Assembly: GCA_947176715.1 (NCBI GenBank)
Contig: CAMWRR010000066.1
Coordinates: 1 to 9,131 of the forward strand
DNA: 9,131 bases
Reading direction: 5' to 3'
Source: an uncultured Rikenellaceae bacterium
Lineage (GTDB): Bacteria; Bacteroidota; Bacteroidia; Bacteroidales; Rikenellaceae
Part shown: piece by piece, positions 1 through 7,583 of the stretch
Position numbering within the stretch: the first letter of the stretch is position 1
Layout: the number at the start of each line of letters is the position of its first letter
The notes under the pieces: model-generated
The model's database searches: none
What the model saw: the letters and a program-made list of their open reading frames with translations, nothing else
What the model was told of the DNA's origin: nothing
Position numbers and translations under genes: made by a program

Positions 1-367
1 GCAACCGATAGGTATCGGAAGCTATCACCAGCTCCTCGTCGGTGGTGGCAACAAGCACTTTCACATTGGTGTCGGAGATGATCATATCCTTGCCGAAAGC
101 CTCGTCGTTGGCCTTTTTGTCGATGGATATGCCCATGACATCGAGGCCGCTGCACGATTCGGCGCGCGACTCCTCGTCATGTTCGCCGATGCCGCCGGTG
201 AACACCACCATGTCGACACCGCCCATCTCGGCAGCGAACGCGCCTATGAAGTGCTTGATGCGCAGATTGAACATCTTTAGGGCCAACTGCGCCTTGTCGT
301 TGCCGCTCTTTGCCGCCGCGTTAAGGTCGCGCATGTCGGAGCTTACGCCCGATACGCCTTGCAGACC
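1..367 (-). pseudogene. ackA: C-terminal part of ackA, same frame, beyond the TGA stop
   Basis: Reading on from the TGA without any frame change gives 122 codons of clean acetate kinase sequence. It opens GLQGVSGVSSDMRDL (276-290), then FTGGIGEH (331-338, adenine/phosphate loop) and TDEELVIASDTYRL (384-397), whose Glu belongs to the conserved TNEELVIA block near the C-terminus. Intact acetate kinases are about 400 residues, so only a few codons are missing past base 1. Conservation shows no decay, so the nonsense change is either very recent or a sequence error. As written, this segment is not translated with the N-terminal part. Confidence 0.85.
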
Positions 368-1192
368 TCACTTCTTGTTGATGAAGTCGCTCATCTGCTC
401 AGGCGACAGGTGCTCGCGCTCGGCCACGAACGTTATGACGCTGGGGTCTATGGAGCCGCAACGGGTGCCCATCATAAGGCCCGCCACAGGGGTGAAGCCC
501 ATAGAGGTATCGAACGACTTGCCGTTGACAATGGCCGTGATAGATGCGCCGTTACCTATGTGGCAGGTTATTATCTTGGAGTTGTTGAGATCTACGCCCG
601 CTATCTTGCACGCCTTGGCCGCCACGTATTTGTGGCTGGTGCCGTGGAAGCCGTAGCGACGTACGCGGTATTTCTCGTAATACTCGTAGGGGATGGGATA
701 GATGAAGTTTTCGCGCGGCATCGTCTGGTGGAACGATGTGTCGAACGCCGTCACCTGCGGAGTGCCGGGCATTATCTTCTCCACCGCCTCAACCCCTTTC
801 ATGTTGGCGGGGTTGTGCAGAGGGGCCAGCTCGAAACAGCTCTCTATCTTCTTTTTGACATCGGGGGTAACCACCGCGCTGTCGGCGAAATACTCGCCGC
901 CGTGAGCTACCCTGTGTCCTACCGCATCTATCTGCGAGAGGCTTTCGAGCACGCCGTGCGACTTGTCGACGAGCGCCTCGAGTATCATGTTGATGGCTAC
1001 GGTGTGGTCGGGTATGGAGGCCGACACCTCGTATTTGTCTTTACCCGAGGGCTTGTGCGTGAGCAGACCCTCTTTCATGCCTATGCGTTCGACGATACCT
1101 TTGGCGAGCACCTTGGCGTCGCCCTCGCCTTTCATGTCGAGCACCTGATATTTGGCCGACGAACTGCCGCAATTAAGAACCAATATTATCAT
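368..1192 (-). CDS. ackA: Acetate kinase, N-terminal 274 codons up to an in-frame TGA
   Basis: Acetate kinase converts acetyl phosphate and ADP to acetate and ATP in the cytoplasm, the ATP-yielding step of acetate fermentation. The N-terminus MIILVLNCGSSSAKYQ is the family phosphate-binding start. Further signatures are GHRVAHGGE (92-100), FDTSFHQTMP (150-159), RYGFHGTSH (179-187), HIGNGAS (211-217) and GTRCGSIDP (242-250). R94, D151, H183 and R244 match the known catalytic Arg, Asp, His and Arg. The ATG lies 15 nt after the pta stop, so the two genes form an operon, the usual order in this phylum. The frame stops at TGA (368-370), where the family motif NKKSGL has Ser. Homology continues in the same frame to the window edge (separate entry). 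The 274-residue product would lack the GGIGE nucleotide-binding loop and should be inactive. Family identity is certain; whether the stop is real is open. Confidence 0.93.
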   Translation of the reverse strand: MIILVLNCGSSSAKYQVLDMKGEGDAKVLAKGIVERIGMKEGLLTHKPSGKDKYEVSASIPDHTVAINMILEALVDKSHGVLESLSQIDAVGHRVAHGGEYFADSAVVTPDVKKKIESCFELAPLHNPANMKGVEAVEKIMPGTPQVTAFDTSFHQTMPRENFIYPIPYEYYEKYRVRRYGFHGTSHKYVAAKACKIAGVDLNNSKIITCHIGNGASITAIVNGKSFDTSMGFTPVAGLMMGTRCGSIDPSVITFVAEREHLSPEQMSDFINKK

Positions 1193-1207
1193 ATCTCTAT
1201 CGTCTTT

Positions 1208-2209
1208 TTATTTGAGACCTTGTGCCTGGCAGGCGGTGATGGCCACCAGATTGACAATATCGCTCACTGAGCATCCGCGAGAGAGGTCGTTGATAGGCGC
1301 CGCCATACCCTGAAGCACGGGACCTATCGCCTCGGCGCGGGCCATGCGCTGTACGAGCTTGTAGGCTATGTTACCCACCTCGAGCGTGGGGAATACCAGC
1401 ACGTTGGCGTGTCCCGCTATCTTGCTGCCGGGGGCCTTCTTCTCGCCTATGGCCGGTATTATGGCCGCGTCGGCCTGAAGCTCGCCGTCTATATCGAGGG
1501 TGGGGTCCATCTCTTTGGCCAACTTGGTAGCCGTCACCACCTTGTCGACCATCTCGTGTTTGGCCGACCCTTTGGTCGAGAAGCTGAGCATGGCTATGCG
1601 CGGCTCCATGCCTGCAATGACGCGGGTGGTACGGCCGGTCTCTACGGCTATCTGCGCCAGCTCTTCGGCAGTGGGGTTAGGGTGTACGGCACAGTCGGCG
1701 AAGACCATGAGGCCGTCGTTGCCGAACTCCTTGGGTACCATCATAAGGAACGCACCCGACACCACGCTTACGCCCGGTTTGGTCTTCACATATTGGAACG
1801 CCGGACGCAACACGTCGCCCGTAGCGTTGTTGGCACCGGCCACTTCGCCGTCGGCGTCGCCGGCCTTAATCATCATAACGGCCAGATAGAGCGGGTCGAC
1901 TATGAGCTTCTCGGCCTGCTCGCGGGTGAGACCCTTGGCACCGCGGATCTGGAGCATAAGCTCTATGTATCGCTCTTTGTCGGGGTTTGATGCCGGGTCT
2001 ACGATCTTGGCCTTGCCTACGTTGGTAAGGCCGAACTTGGCAGCCTGTGCGGCGATCTTCTCGGGGTTGCCGATAAGGATGATGTCGGCGAGCGATTCGG
2101 CGATGCACTGGTCGCCGGCACGCAATGTACGCTCCTCCTCCGCTTCGGGGAGAATGATGCGTTTGAGATCTTTGGCCGCAGCGGCCTTGATCTTTTCTAT
2201 AAGTTCCAT
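1208..2209 (-). CDS. pta: Phosphate acetyltransferase
   Basis: This enzyme interconverts acetyl-CoA plus phosphate with acetyl phosphate plus CoA, feeding AckA. The 333-residue product is the short, single-domain form, the usual length of PTA_PTB family enzymes without the DRTGG regulatory domain. Visible signatures are ILPEAEEERTL near the N-terminus, GANNATGDVLRPAFQ in the middle, ETGRTTRVIAGMEPRIAMLS, DGELQADAAI and the C-terminal GPVLQGMAAPINDLSRG and SDIVNLVAITACQAQG. I start at the ATG at 2207-2209 (MELIEKIKAAAA). The frame stays open upstream to 2332, but that 41-residue extension has no family resemblance and overlaps a good promoter match. The stop is TAA. It is first gene of the pta-ackA operon. 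Confidence 0.95.
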   Translation of the reverse strand: MELIEKIKAAAAKDLKRIILPEAEEERTLRAGDQCIAESLADIILIGNPEKIAAQAAKFGLTNVGKAKIVDPASNPDKERYIELMLQIRGAKGLTREQAEKLIVDPLYLAVMMIKAGDADGEVAGANNATGDVLRPAFQYVKTKPGVSVVSGAFLMMVPKEFGNDGLMVFADCAVHPNPTAEELAQIAVETGRTTRVIAGMEPRIAMLSFSTKGSAKHEMVDKVVTATKLAKEMDPTLDIDGELQADAAIIPAIGEKKAPGSKIAGHANVLVFPTLEVGNIAYKLVQRMARAEAIGPVLQGMAAPINDLSRGCSVSDIVNLVAITACQAQGLK

Positions 2210-2250
2210 ATCTTGACTAAGTTTGATTGTCTGTTTTGCGAAATGCAATG

Positions 2251-2285
2251 CAAAGTTAAACAAAATATTTCGATACGGAAGCAAA
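2251..2285 (-). promoter_or_regulatory. Bacteroidetes-type promoter for pta-ackA
   Basis: On the minus strand a perfect TAnnTTTG -7 box (TAACTTTG, 2258-2251) is preceded by a TTTG -33 element (2285-2282) with 23 nt between, slightly longer than the usual 19-21. Transcription would start near 2244, leaving a leader of about 35 nt before the pta ATG at 2209. The match also argues against the longer upstream start for pta. Confidence 0.6.
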
Positions 2286-2320
2286 AACCGCCCATAAATA
2301 TCACACCCCATTAAAAGCCG

Positions 2321-2372
2321 CCGGCGAGACATGAGTGCCCGTGGGTCTCACGGATACTCCTGTCGTCGCCGG
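2321..2372 (-). terminator. Possible terminator of the DUF2007-hydrolase unit
   Basis: CCGGCGA (2321-2327) pairs with TCGCCGG (2366-2372) around an inner hairpin, CCGTG (2339-2343) with CACGG (2349-2353). On the minus strand it follows the hydrolase stop by about 20 nt and is followed by GGCTTTTAA, a short T run. It lies just upstream of the pta promoter, where a terminator would insulate the two units. The outer stem encloses about 38 nt, so this is a branched structure and a less certain terminator than the one after trxA. Confidence 0.4.
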
Positions 2373-2391
2373 ACGCTCTTTTCGTGCGATT

Positions 2392-3465
2392 CTATCGCGG
2401 TACGGTTATCTTCTCCACCGGTTGCTCCTGCACCCTGTCGAGCGGGTATGAGCCGTATTTCACCCGTGAGAAGTCTATGTCGTCAAGATCTATGCACCGT
2501 ATGGTGTTGTTGTAGGCGGTCTTGTAGTAGACTCTCCGGTTGGTGAGGTCTATGGCCGACGTCCATTGTGTCGCGCTGGGTATGTCCGGCGACTCTCCCT
2601 CGGGGTGCTCTATGCCTATGGGTACGTCGAAGGTGTTGAGCAGATGGAAGCATTGCTGTACCGTACCGAACGCCGTGGCCATCTGCGGAGCGGTGGCGCG
2701 ATAGAACGCGGCCCTGACGAATCGCGACGGCGGTGTATAGTCGCCCGGTATACCGAGGAACCCGGAGTTTCCGCCTATGGGATATAGCTCTATCCCGCTC
2801 AGCCTACGCGAGGGGGCATCGCCGGGGAAGAGGTTGACATAGTTTTCGAGATTGGTCAGATGCCACTCGAAGCCGGGAGCGTTGGTGAGCACCCCCACCT
2901 TGTTCTCGTAGAAGTGCGGGACTCCCCCCACTATCTCCAATACCGCCTGACGTCCGGAGCTCTCGCCTATGCGCCAATGTATCGCCGCATCTTTCTCGGT
3001 ACCTACTATACGCACTTTAGATACGGCCTCTTTAACCTCGTCTATGGTGGAGAACTGCGACAGAATCCACTGTGTCAGTTGCATGTCTATCATAGTGCGG
3101 TCGTTCTGCGCCGGATCGTACTCTGTGTAGCTTCCGTAACGCGGGAAGAAAAAGAAGCCCGCCGATAATCCCGCCTCGTTGATACCTTCGGCGATGAACT
3201 CTTTCATCACTACAGACAATCCGACTATGCCGTACTTTGCCGTGTAGGTCAAACCGTCGGCCCCTGCGGGGGTGTACGATACTAACCGTTCTCCGCGAGG
3301 TATCACCACATACTCGCTTTTGAGAACGCCGCGCGCCCACTCTATCGTGCGGGCCTGTACGTATGCGCCGTCACGGGCCGTAAGCGATATGCCGGTGCAG
3401 GCTACGGCCTGAAACGTGCCGCCGCATGCCGCCGCGGCGCTTATCAATATGTCTCTTGCTGTCAT
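2392..3465 (-). CDS. Choloylglycine-hydrolase family amidase (bile salt hydrolase / penicillin V acylase-like), probably exported
   Basis: An N-terminal-nucleophile hydrolase of the linear amide C-N hydrolase (CBAH) family, which cleaves amide bonds of conjugated bile salts, penicillin V or N-acyl signals. After a hydrophobic, Ala-rich stretch (6-22) comes C23 in AVACTG. Counting C23 as residue 2, the known active-site positions fall where expected: R39 (Arg18), E42 at the Asp21 position, N96 in EGINEAGL (near Asn82), N195 in LTNAPGFEW (Asn175) and R248 in PPSRFVRA (Arg228). Glu in place of Asp is the visible deviation. At 357 residues it fits the Gram-negative branch with a pre-peptide. The A-V-A/C junction suggests signal peptidase I cleavage exposing the nucleophile in the periplasm. 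The ATG is 6 nt after the DUF2007 stop, and a GAGGAG run abuts it, too close for a standard ribosome site. The stop is TAG. The substrate cannot be read from sequence. Confidence 0.85.
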   Translation of the reverse strand: MTARDILISAAAACGGTFQAVACTGISLTARDGAYVQARTIEWARGVLKSEYVVIPRGERLVSYTPAGADGLTYTAKYGIVGLSVVMKEFIAEGINEAGLSAGFFFFPRYGSYTEYDPAQNDRTMIDMQLTQWILSQFSTIDEVKEAVSKVRIVGTEKDAAIHWRIGESSGRQAVLEIVGGVPHFYENKVGVLTNAPGFEWHLTNLENYVNLFPGDAPSRRLSGIELYPIGGNSGFLGIPGDYTPPSRFVRAAFYRATAPQMATAFGTVQQCFHLLNTFDVPIGIEHPEGESPDIPSATQWTSAIDLTNRRVYYKTAYNNTIRCIDLDDIDFSRVKYGSYPLDRVQEQPVEKITVPR

Positions 3466-3471
3466 CTCCTC

Positions 3472-3717
3472 TTATTTTATATCGTTTTTATCGAATTTTG
3501 CCGCCAACAGCTTCTCTATCCGGGATACATCCTCGGCCCGCGCTATCAGCTCTATGCCGAAATCGGAGATGGGATTGTCCGGAAACAACGACGCCGACTC
3601 CTCTCCGCGCAACTCGGTCTCCAAACCGAAAGAGTCGAGCAACGATTTTACCACATGGGCCTCGCCCGCACGGGTAAAGCGTCTCACTACTACCAATTTG
3701 TTCTCTGACGGTGCCAT
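3472..3717 (-). CDS. DUF2007-type small protein (putative signal-transducing protein family)
   Basis: An 81-residue acidic protein with no signal peptide or membrane segment. It fits the DUF2007 pattern: a beta strand LVVVRRFTRAGEAHVVKSLL (8-27), a following Gly-Leu turn and strand (FGLETEL), and a second conserved block, IELIARAEDVSRIEKLL, typical of the family's C-terminal half. The function of the family is not established. I chose the ATG at 3715-3717 because the frame upstream to 3798 encodes nothing family-like and runs into the dnaE promoter region on the other strand. It ends TAA 6 nt before the hydrolase start, so the two are probably cotranscribed. I see no strong TAnnTTTG element on the minus strand upstream. 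Confidence 0.7.
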   Translation of the reverse strand: MAPSENKLVVVRRFTRAGEAHVVKSLLDSFGLETELRGEESASLFPDNPISDFGIELIARAEDVSRIEKLLAAKFDKNDIK

Positions 3718-3773
3718 AACTTTATGATTTGAAGGTGAATATAAAATTGTTTTTAAAGTTGCGAATAATGGGT

Positions 3774-3781
3774 TACCTTTG
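3774..3781 (+). promoter_or_regulatory. -7 box of the dnaE promoter
   Basis: TACCTTTG is a perfect match to the Bacteroidetes -7 consensus TAnnTTTG. The -33 element is weak: a T-rich run ends 19 nt upstream and a TTG sits 24 nt upstream. Transcription would start near 3788, giving a leader of about 70 nt that contains two tandem hairpins (3795-3828). The box overlaps the upstream in-frame ATG at 3779, so that codon could not be in this transcript. Confidence 0.55.
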
Positions 3782-3794
3782 CATAAGATAAACC

Positions 3795-3828
3795 GCACCC
3801 TATCATGTGGTGCAGGCCTTACGGGCCT
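3795..3828 (+). other. Two tandem hairpins in the dnaE leader
   Basis: GCACC (3795-3799) pairs with GGTGC (3809-3813) over a 9-nt loop. Directly abutting it, AGGCC (3814-3818) pairs with GGCCT (3824-3828) over a 5-nt loop, TTACG. Both stems are perfect. They sit between the predicted transcription start and the dnaE ATG at 3860. There is no T run, so neither is an intrinsic terminator. I do not recognise them as a known riboswitch or leader family. Confidence 0.45.
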
Positions 3829-3859
3829 CTGTTTCAGTTATAGCAAATTTGATACCAAA

Positions 3860-6800
3860 ATGTCGCAGTTCGTTCACCTACACGTACATACCCAATACTC
3901 TATCCTCGACGGCGCCTCCGACATAAAAGATATAATAGGCCGCGCCAAGGAGTTGGGACAACCGGCCCTCGCCATCACCGACCACGGTAACATGTTCGGG
4001 GTGAAGCTGTTCCACGAGGTGGCGAACAAGGAGGGCATCAAGCCCATCCTTGGCTCGGAGGTATACGTGGCGCGCAACAGCCGTCACGACCACAGCGGAC
4101 GCGAGAACCTCTCAGGCTACCACCTCATATTGTTGGCCAAGAATCTCACCGGTTATCACAACCTTGCCCGTCTGGCCTCCTACGCCTACACGGAGGGCTT
4201 CTACGGCAAGCCGCGTGTCGACTTCGAGTTGCTCGAAAAATACAACGAGGGTATCATCTGTTGCTCGGCGTGTCTTGGCGGCCACATCCCGCAGGCCATA
4301 ATTAAGGGCGACATGGCGGAGGCCGAGGAACATGTGAAGCACTTCAAGAGCATCTACGGCGACGACTTCTATCTGGAACTCCAACTACACCCATCCGGCA
4401 ATCCGCGCATAGACGAGAATGTCTACGAGAATCAGAAGATTGTCAACCGCGAGATTCTGAAGCTGGCCGCCCAATACGGTGTAAAATACATCGCCTCCAA
4501 CGACGTGCACTTCGTACGTGCGGAGGATGCCGAGGCCCACGACCACCTCATCTGCCTCAACACGGGCGCCGACCTCGACGACCCCAACCGTATGCGTTAC
4601 ACCCGTCAGGAGTATCTCAAAAGCTACGACGAGATGGCGGCCCTCTTCCCCGACAATCCGGAGGCCCTCGCCACCACCGTGGAGATAGCCGACAAGGTGG
4701 AGACATACAGCCTGTCGCATAAGGCCTTCATGCCCAACTTCCCGTTGCCTGACGATTTCGTCATAAATCTGGAGCAACTTAAAACCGTATACAAGAACAG
4801 CTTCGCCAACACCCTGTCCGCCATCAAGGACGAGGAGCTTAAAGAGCGTCTCGGTACCGGTATGGAGCGCATAAACAGTGCGATAGAGGCCTGCGGGTCG
4901 ATAGAGGAGGTTGACGCCGTGTCGCAGGCCGATTACGTCGATGAGGCGTTCGATGCCGAGGTCAAGCTCACCACGGCCAAGCAGTTCACCTATCTTTATC
5001 ACCTTGCCTACGAGGGGGCGCATAAACGTTGGGGCGACGATCTGCCCGAGTCGACGGTAGAGAGGCTCGAATTCGAGCTGTCGACCATAGAGAGAATGGG
5101 TTTCCCGGGCTACTTCCTGATAGTGTGGGACTTCATACGCGCCGCTCGCGACATGGGAGTAGCCGTGGGTCCGGGCCGTGGGTCGGCGGCGGGTTCTGCG
5201 GTGGCTTACTGTCTTACCATCACCAATATAGACCCTATCAAATACGACCTCCTATTCGAGCGTTTCCTCAACCCCGAGCGTATCTCCATGCCCGATGTCG
5301 ATATAGACTTCGACGAGGACGGCCGCGAGGATGTGATGAAATACGTGGTGGGCAAATACGGCGCCCAGCGCGTGGCCCACATCATCACGTTCGGTACTAT
5401 GGCCGCCAAGATGGCCATACGCGACGTGGCTCGCGTGCAGAAGTTGCCACTGCCCGACGCCGACCGTCTGGCCAAGATGGTGCCGGAGCGTCCGGGCGTC
5501 AAGCTCAAAGACGCCTTCAAGGAGGTGCCGGAGCTGAACGCCGAGAGGGAAAGCTCCAATACCTTGGTGCGCAATACGTTGCATCTGGCGGAGAAGTTGG
5601 AGGGTGCGGTGCGTCAGACGGGCGTGCACGCCTGCGGCATCATCATAGCCAAAGAGGATTTGGAGAACTACATACCCATATCCACCAACAAGGATGCGGC
5701 CCTCTTCGTGGTGCAGTACGACGGCCATTTCGTGGAGGACGTGGGACTTCTCAAGATGGACTTCCTCGGGCTCAAGACCCTCTCCATAATAAAGGATGCC
5801 ATAGACAACATAGAGCTGTCGCGCGGCATAAAGGTAGACATCGACAACATACCTCTCGACGACGCCGAGACATTCGCGTTATATAGCCGCGGCGACACCA
5901 CCGGTCTGTTCCAGTTCGAGTCGCCGGGCATGAAGAAATATCTGCGCGAGTTGCAGCCCAACCGTTTCGAGGACCTCATAGCCATGAACGCCCTCTACCG
6001 TCCGGGTCCCTTGGAGTATATCCCCAACTTCATAGCCCGCAAGCACGGACGCGAGCCTATCAGCTACGACCTGGCCGACATGGAGGAGTATCTGCACGAC
6101 ACCTACGGCGTCACAGTCTATCAGGAGCAGGTGATGCTTCTGTCGCAGAAGCTGGCCGGCTTCACAAAGGGTCAGGCCGACACTCTGCGTAAGGCTATGG
6201 GTAAGAAGCAACGCGCCGTTCTGGACAAGATGAAGGGCGACTTCATAGGCGGAGCCACCCAGCGGGGACACGACCCCAAGATATGCGAGAAGATATGGAC
6301 CGACTGGGAGGCATTCGCATCGTACGCGTTCAACAAGTCGCACGCAACATGCTATGCCTACGTGTCGTATCAGACGGCATACCTCAAGGCCCACTACCCC
6401 GCCGAGTTCATGGCCGCGCTGTTGAGCCGCAACCTCTCAGACATTAAGAAGATCAGCTTCTTCATGGACGAGTGCCGTCGCATAGGCGCACCCGTCAAGG
6501 GTCCGGACGTAAACCGAAGTATGTCGCGCTTCTCGGTCGACAGCGAGGGCAATATACGTTTCGGTCTGGCCGCCATCAAGGGTGTCGGCGAGGCGGCGGT
6601 GCTCAATATAATAGAGGAGCGCAAGGAGAGGGGGCCCTACAAGGATATGTTCGACTTCGTGGAGCGTGTCAACCTCACGGCCATGAACCGCAAGACCTTC
6701 GAGTCGCTCGCTATGGCCGGAGCGTTCGACTCCATGACCGACTTCCACCGCAGCCGCTTTTTCAGCACCGACCCGGCCAAAGGCACCTATATAGAGATGC

Positions 6801-7561
6801 TGTTGCGCTACGGAAGCACCTATCAGGCGGGCAAGTCTCAGTCCGGAGGCTCTCTCTTCGGCGACATAATGGAGGCGGTGGAGATACAGAAGCCGCAGTT
6901 GCCCGTAGGCGAGGAGTGGGGGCAGTTGCAGACCCTCACCAAGGAGCGCGAGCTGGTAGGCATATATCTCTCGGCCCATCCGCTCGACAACCACAAGGTG
7001 TTGATAGACAAGCTCTGCACCAACACTATGGACAAGCTCTCCGACACCGAGTCGATGAAAGGCCGCGAGTTCGTGGTGGCGGGCATGGTCACCGATGTAA
7101 CCCACGCCACCACCAAGAAGGGCGACCCCTACGGACGTTTCACGGTGGAGGATTTCGCCGGGTCGTACGAGTTCGTCCTGTTCCGTGGCGACTACGAGGC
7201 TTTCCGCCCCTTTATGTACAAGGATTACCAGCTCATGATACGCGGCAAGTTCATACAGAGTTACGACGGTGAAGAGTTCACCCCCAAGATAACGTCGGTA
7301 ATGACCCTACGCGAGGCGCACGAGAAGCTGATAAAGGAGCTGACGGTAAACATGGATATATCGGAGGTGACACCCGAGACTATCGGCGAGCTAAGGAGTC
7401 TGTTCGCCGAGAACACCGGCAACGCCAACCTCAAGATAAAGGTGTTCGACCAGTCGGCCGGCGTGGTGTTGCCGATGGTCTCGCGCAATATCAAGGTGGA
7501 TGTCACCACCGCCGTGGCCGACTATTTCGACAAGCGCGGCATGAGGTACGATTTAAGGTAG
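3860..7561 (+). CDS. dnaE: DNA polymerase III alpha subunit
   Basis: The catalytic subunit of the replicative polymerase, 1233 residues, cytoplasmic. The N-terminal PHP domain shows HLHVHTQYS (6-14), TDHGNMFG (40-47), GSEVY (65-69), CCSACLGG (about 134-141) and NDVHF (214-218). The polymerase core has MGFPGYFLIVWDF (about 413-425), GPGRGSAAGS (437-446), PDVDIDF (478-484) with catalytic aspartates, GVHACG (588-593) and KMDFLGL (632-638) with the third aspartate. IKGVGEAA (906-913) is the helix-hairpin-helix, followed by an OB fold near 1070-1145. Residues around 300-390 are longer than in E. coli DnaE, in my experience usual for this phylum. I start at MSQFVHLH (ATG 3860). The frame is open back to 3779, but that extension is not family-like and overlaps the -7 box. 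The leader is A-rich with no clear Shine-Dalgarno site. The stop is TAG. Confidence 0.97.
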   Translation: MSQFVHLHVHTQYSILDGASDIKDIIGRAKELGQPALAITDHGNMFGVKLFHEVANKEGIKPILGSEVYVARNSRHDHSGRENLSGYHLILLAKNLTGYHNLARLASYAYTEGFYGKPRVDFELLEKYNEGIICCSACLGGHIPQAIIKGDMAEAEEHVKHFKSIYGDDFYLELQLHPSGNPRIDENVYENQKIVNREILKLAAQYGVKYIASNDVHFVRAEDAEAHDHLICLNTGADLDDPNRMRYTRQEYLKSYDEMAALFPDNPEALATTVEIADKVETYSLSHKAFMPNFPLPDDFVINLEQLKTVYKNSFANTLSAIKDEELKERLGTGMERINSAIEACGSIEEVDAVSQADYVDEAFDAEVKLTTAKQFTYLYHLAYEGAHKRWGDDLPESTVERLEFELSTIERMGFPGYFLIVWDFIRAARDMGVAVGPGRGSAAGSAVAYCLTITNIDPIKYDLLFERFLNPERISMPDVDIDFDEDGREDVMKYVVGKYGAQRVAHIITFGTMAAKMAIRDVARVQKLPLPDADRLAKMVPERPGVKLKDAFKEVPELNAERESSNTLVRNTLHLAEKLEGAVRQTGVHACGIIIAKEDLENYIPISTNKDAALFVVQYDGHFVEDVGLLKMDFLGLKTLSIIKDAIDNIELSRGIKVDIDNIPLDDAETFALYSRGDTTGLFQFESPGMKKYLRELQPNRFEDLIAMNALYRPGPLEYIPNFIARKHGREPISYDLADMEEYLHDTYGVTVYQEQVMLLSQKLAGFTKGQADTLRKAMGKKQRAVLDKMKGDFIGGATQRGHDPKICEKIWTDWEAFASYAFNKSHATCYAYVSYQTAYLKAHYPAEFMAALLSRNLSDIKKISFFMDECRRIGAPVKGPDVNRSMSRFSVDSEGNIRFGLAAIKGVGEAAVLNIIEERKERGPYKDMFDFVERVNLTAMNRKTFESLAMAGAFDSMTDFHRSRFFSTDPAKGTYIEMLLRYGSTYQAGKSQSGGSLFGDIMEAVEIQKPQLPVGEEWGQLQTLTKERELVGIYLSAHPLDNHKVLIDKLCTNTMDKLSDTESMKGREFVVAGMVTDVTHATTKKGDPYGRFTVEDFAGSYEFVLFRGDYEAFRPFMYKDYQLMIRGKFIQSYDGEEFTPKITSVMTLREAHEKLIKELTVNMDISEVTPETIGELRSLFAENTGNANLKIKVFDQSAGVVLPMVSRNIKVDVTTAVADYFDKRGMRYDLR

Positions 7562-7583
7562 ACGGGCGGCCGGCTCGTGGAGT

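Noticed and set aside
368..370. TGA reassigned as a sense codon or selenocysteine
   Set aside because: The complete genes end in TAA or TAG, so TGA is not seen as a terminal stop, but they also use TGG for Trp and GGN for Gly, with no other in-frame TGA in dnaE, pta, the hydrolase or trxA. The site is Ser in the family, not Cys, and no acetate kinase is a known selenoprotein. A single base change or error is simpler.
359..1270. Open frame of 303 codons on the plus strand
   Set aside because: It lies antisense to ackA and the ackA-pta junction, has no recognisable domain, and is the complement of strongly conserved enzyme sequence.
2210..2332. Longer pta start giving a 41-residue N-terminal extension
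   Set aside because: The extension is not family-like, and the predicted promoter (2251-2285) falls inside it.
3718..3798. Longer start for the DUF2007 gene at 3798
   Set aside because: The 27 extra residues match nothing in the family, and the segment is the divergent promoter region of dnaE.
3779..3859. Longer dnaE start at 3779
   Set aside because: The upstream ATG overlaps the end of the -7 box, the extra 27 residues are unlike DnaE, and the family begins at the FVHLH block.
5029..5886. Open frame of 285 codons on the plus strand inside dnaE
   Set aside because: Its Arg/Gly/His-rich product is a frame shadow of the conserved polymerase core; such long shadows follow from the GC-rich third positions of dnaE.
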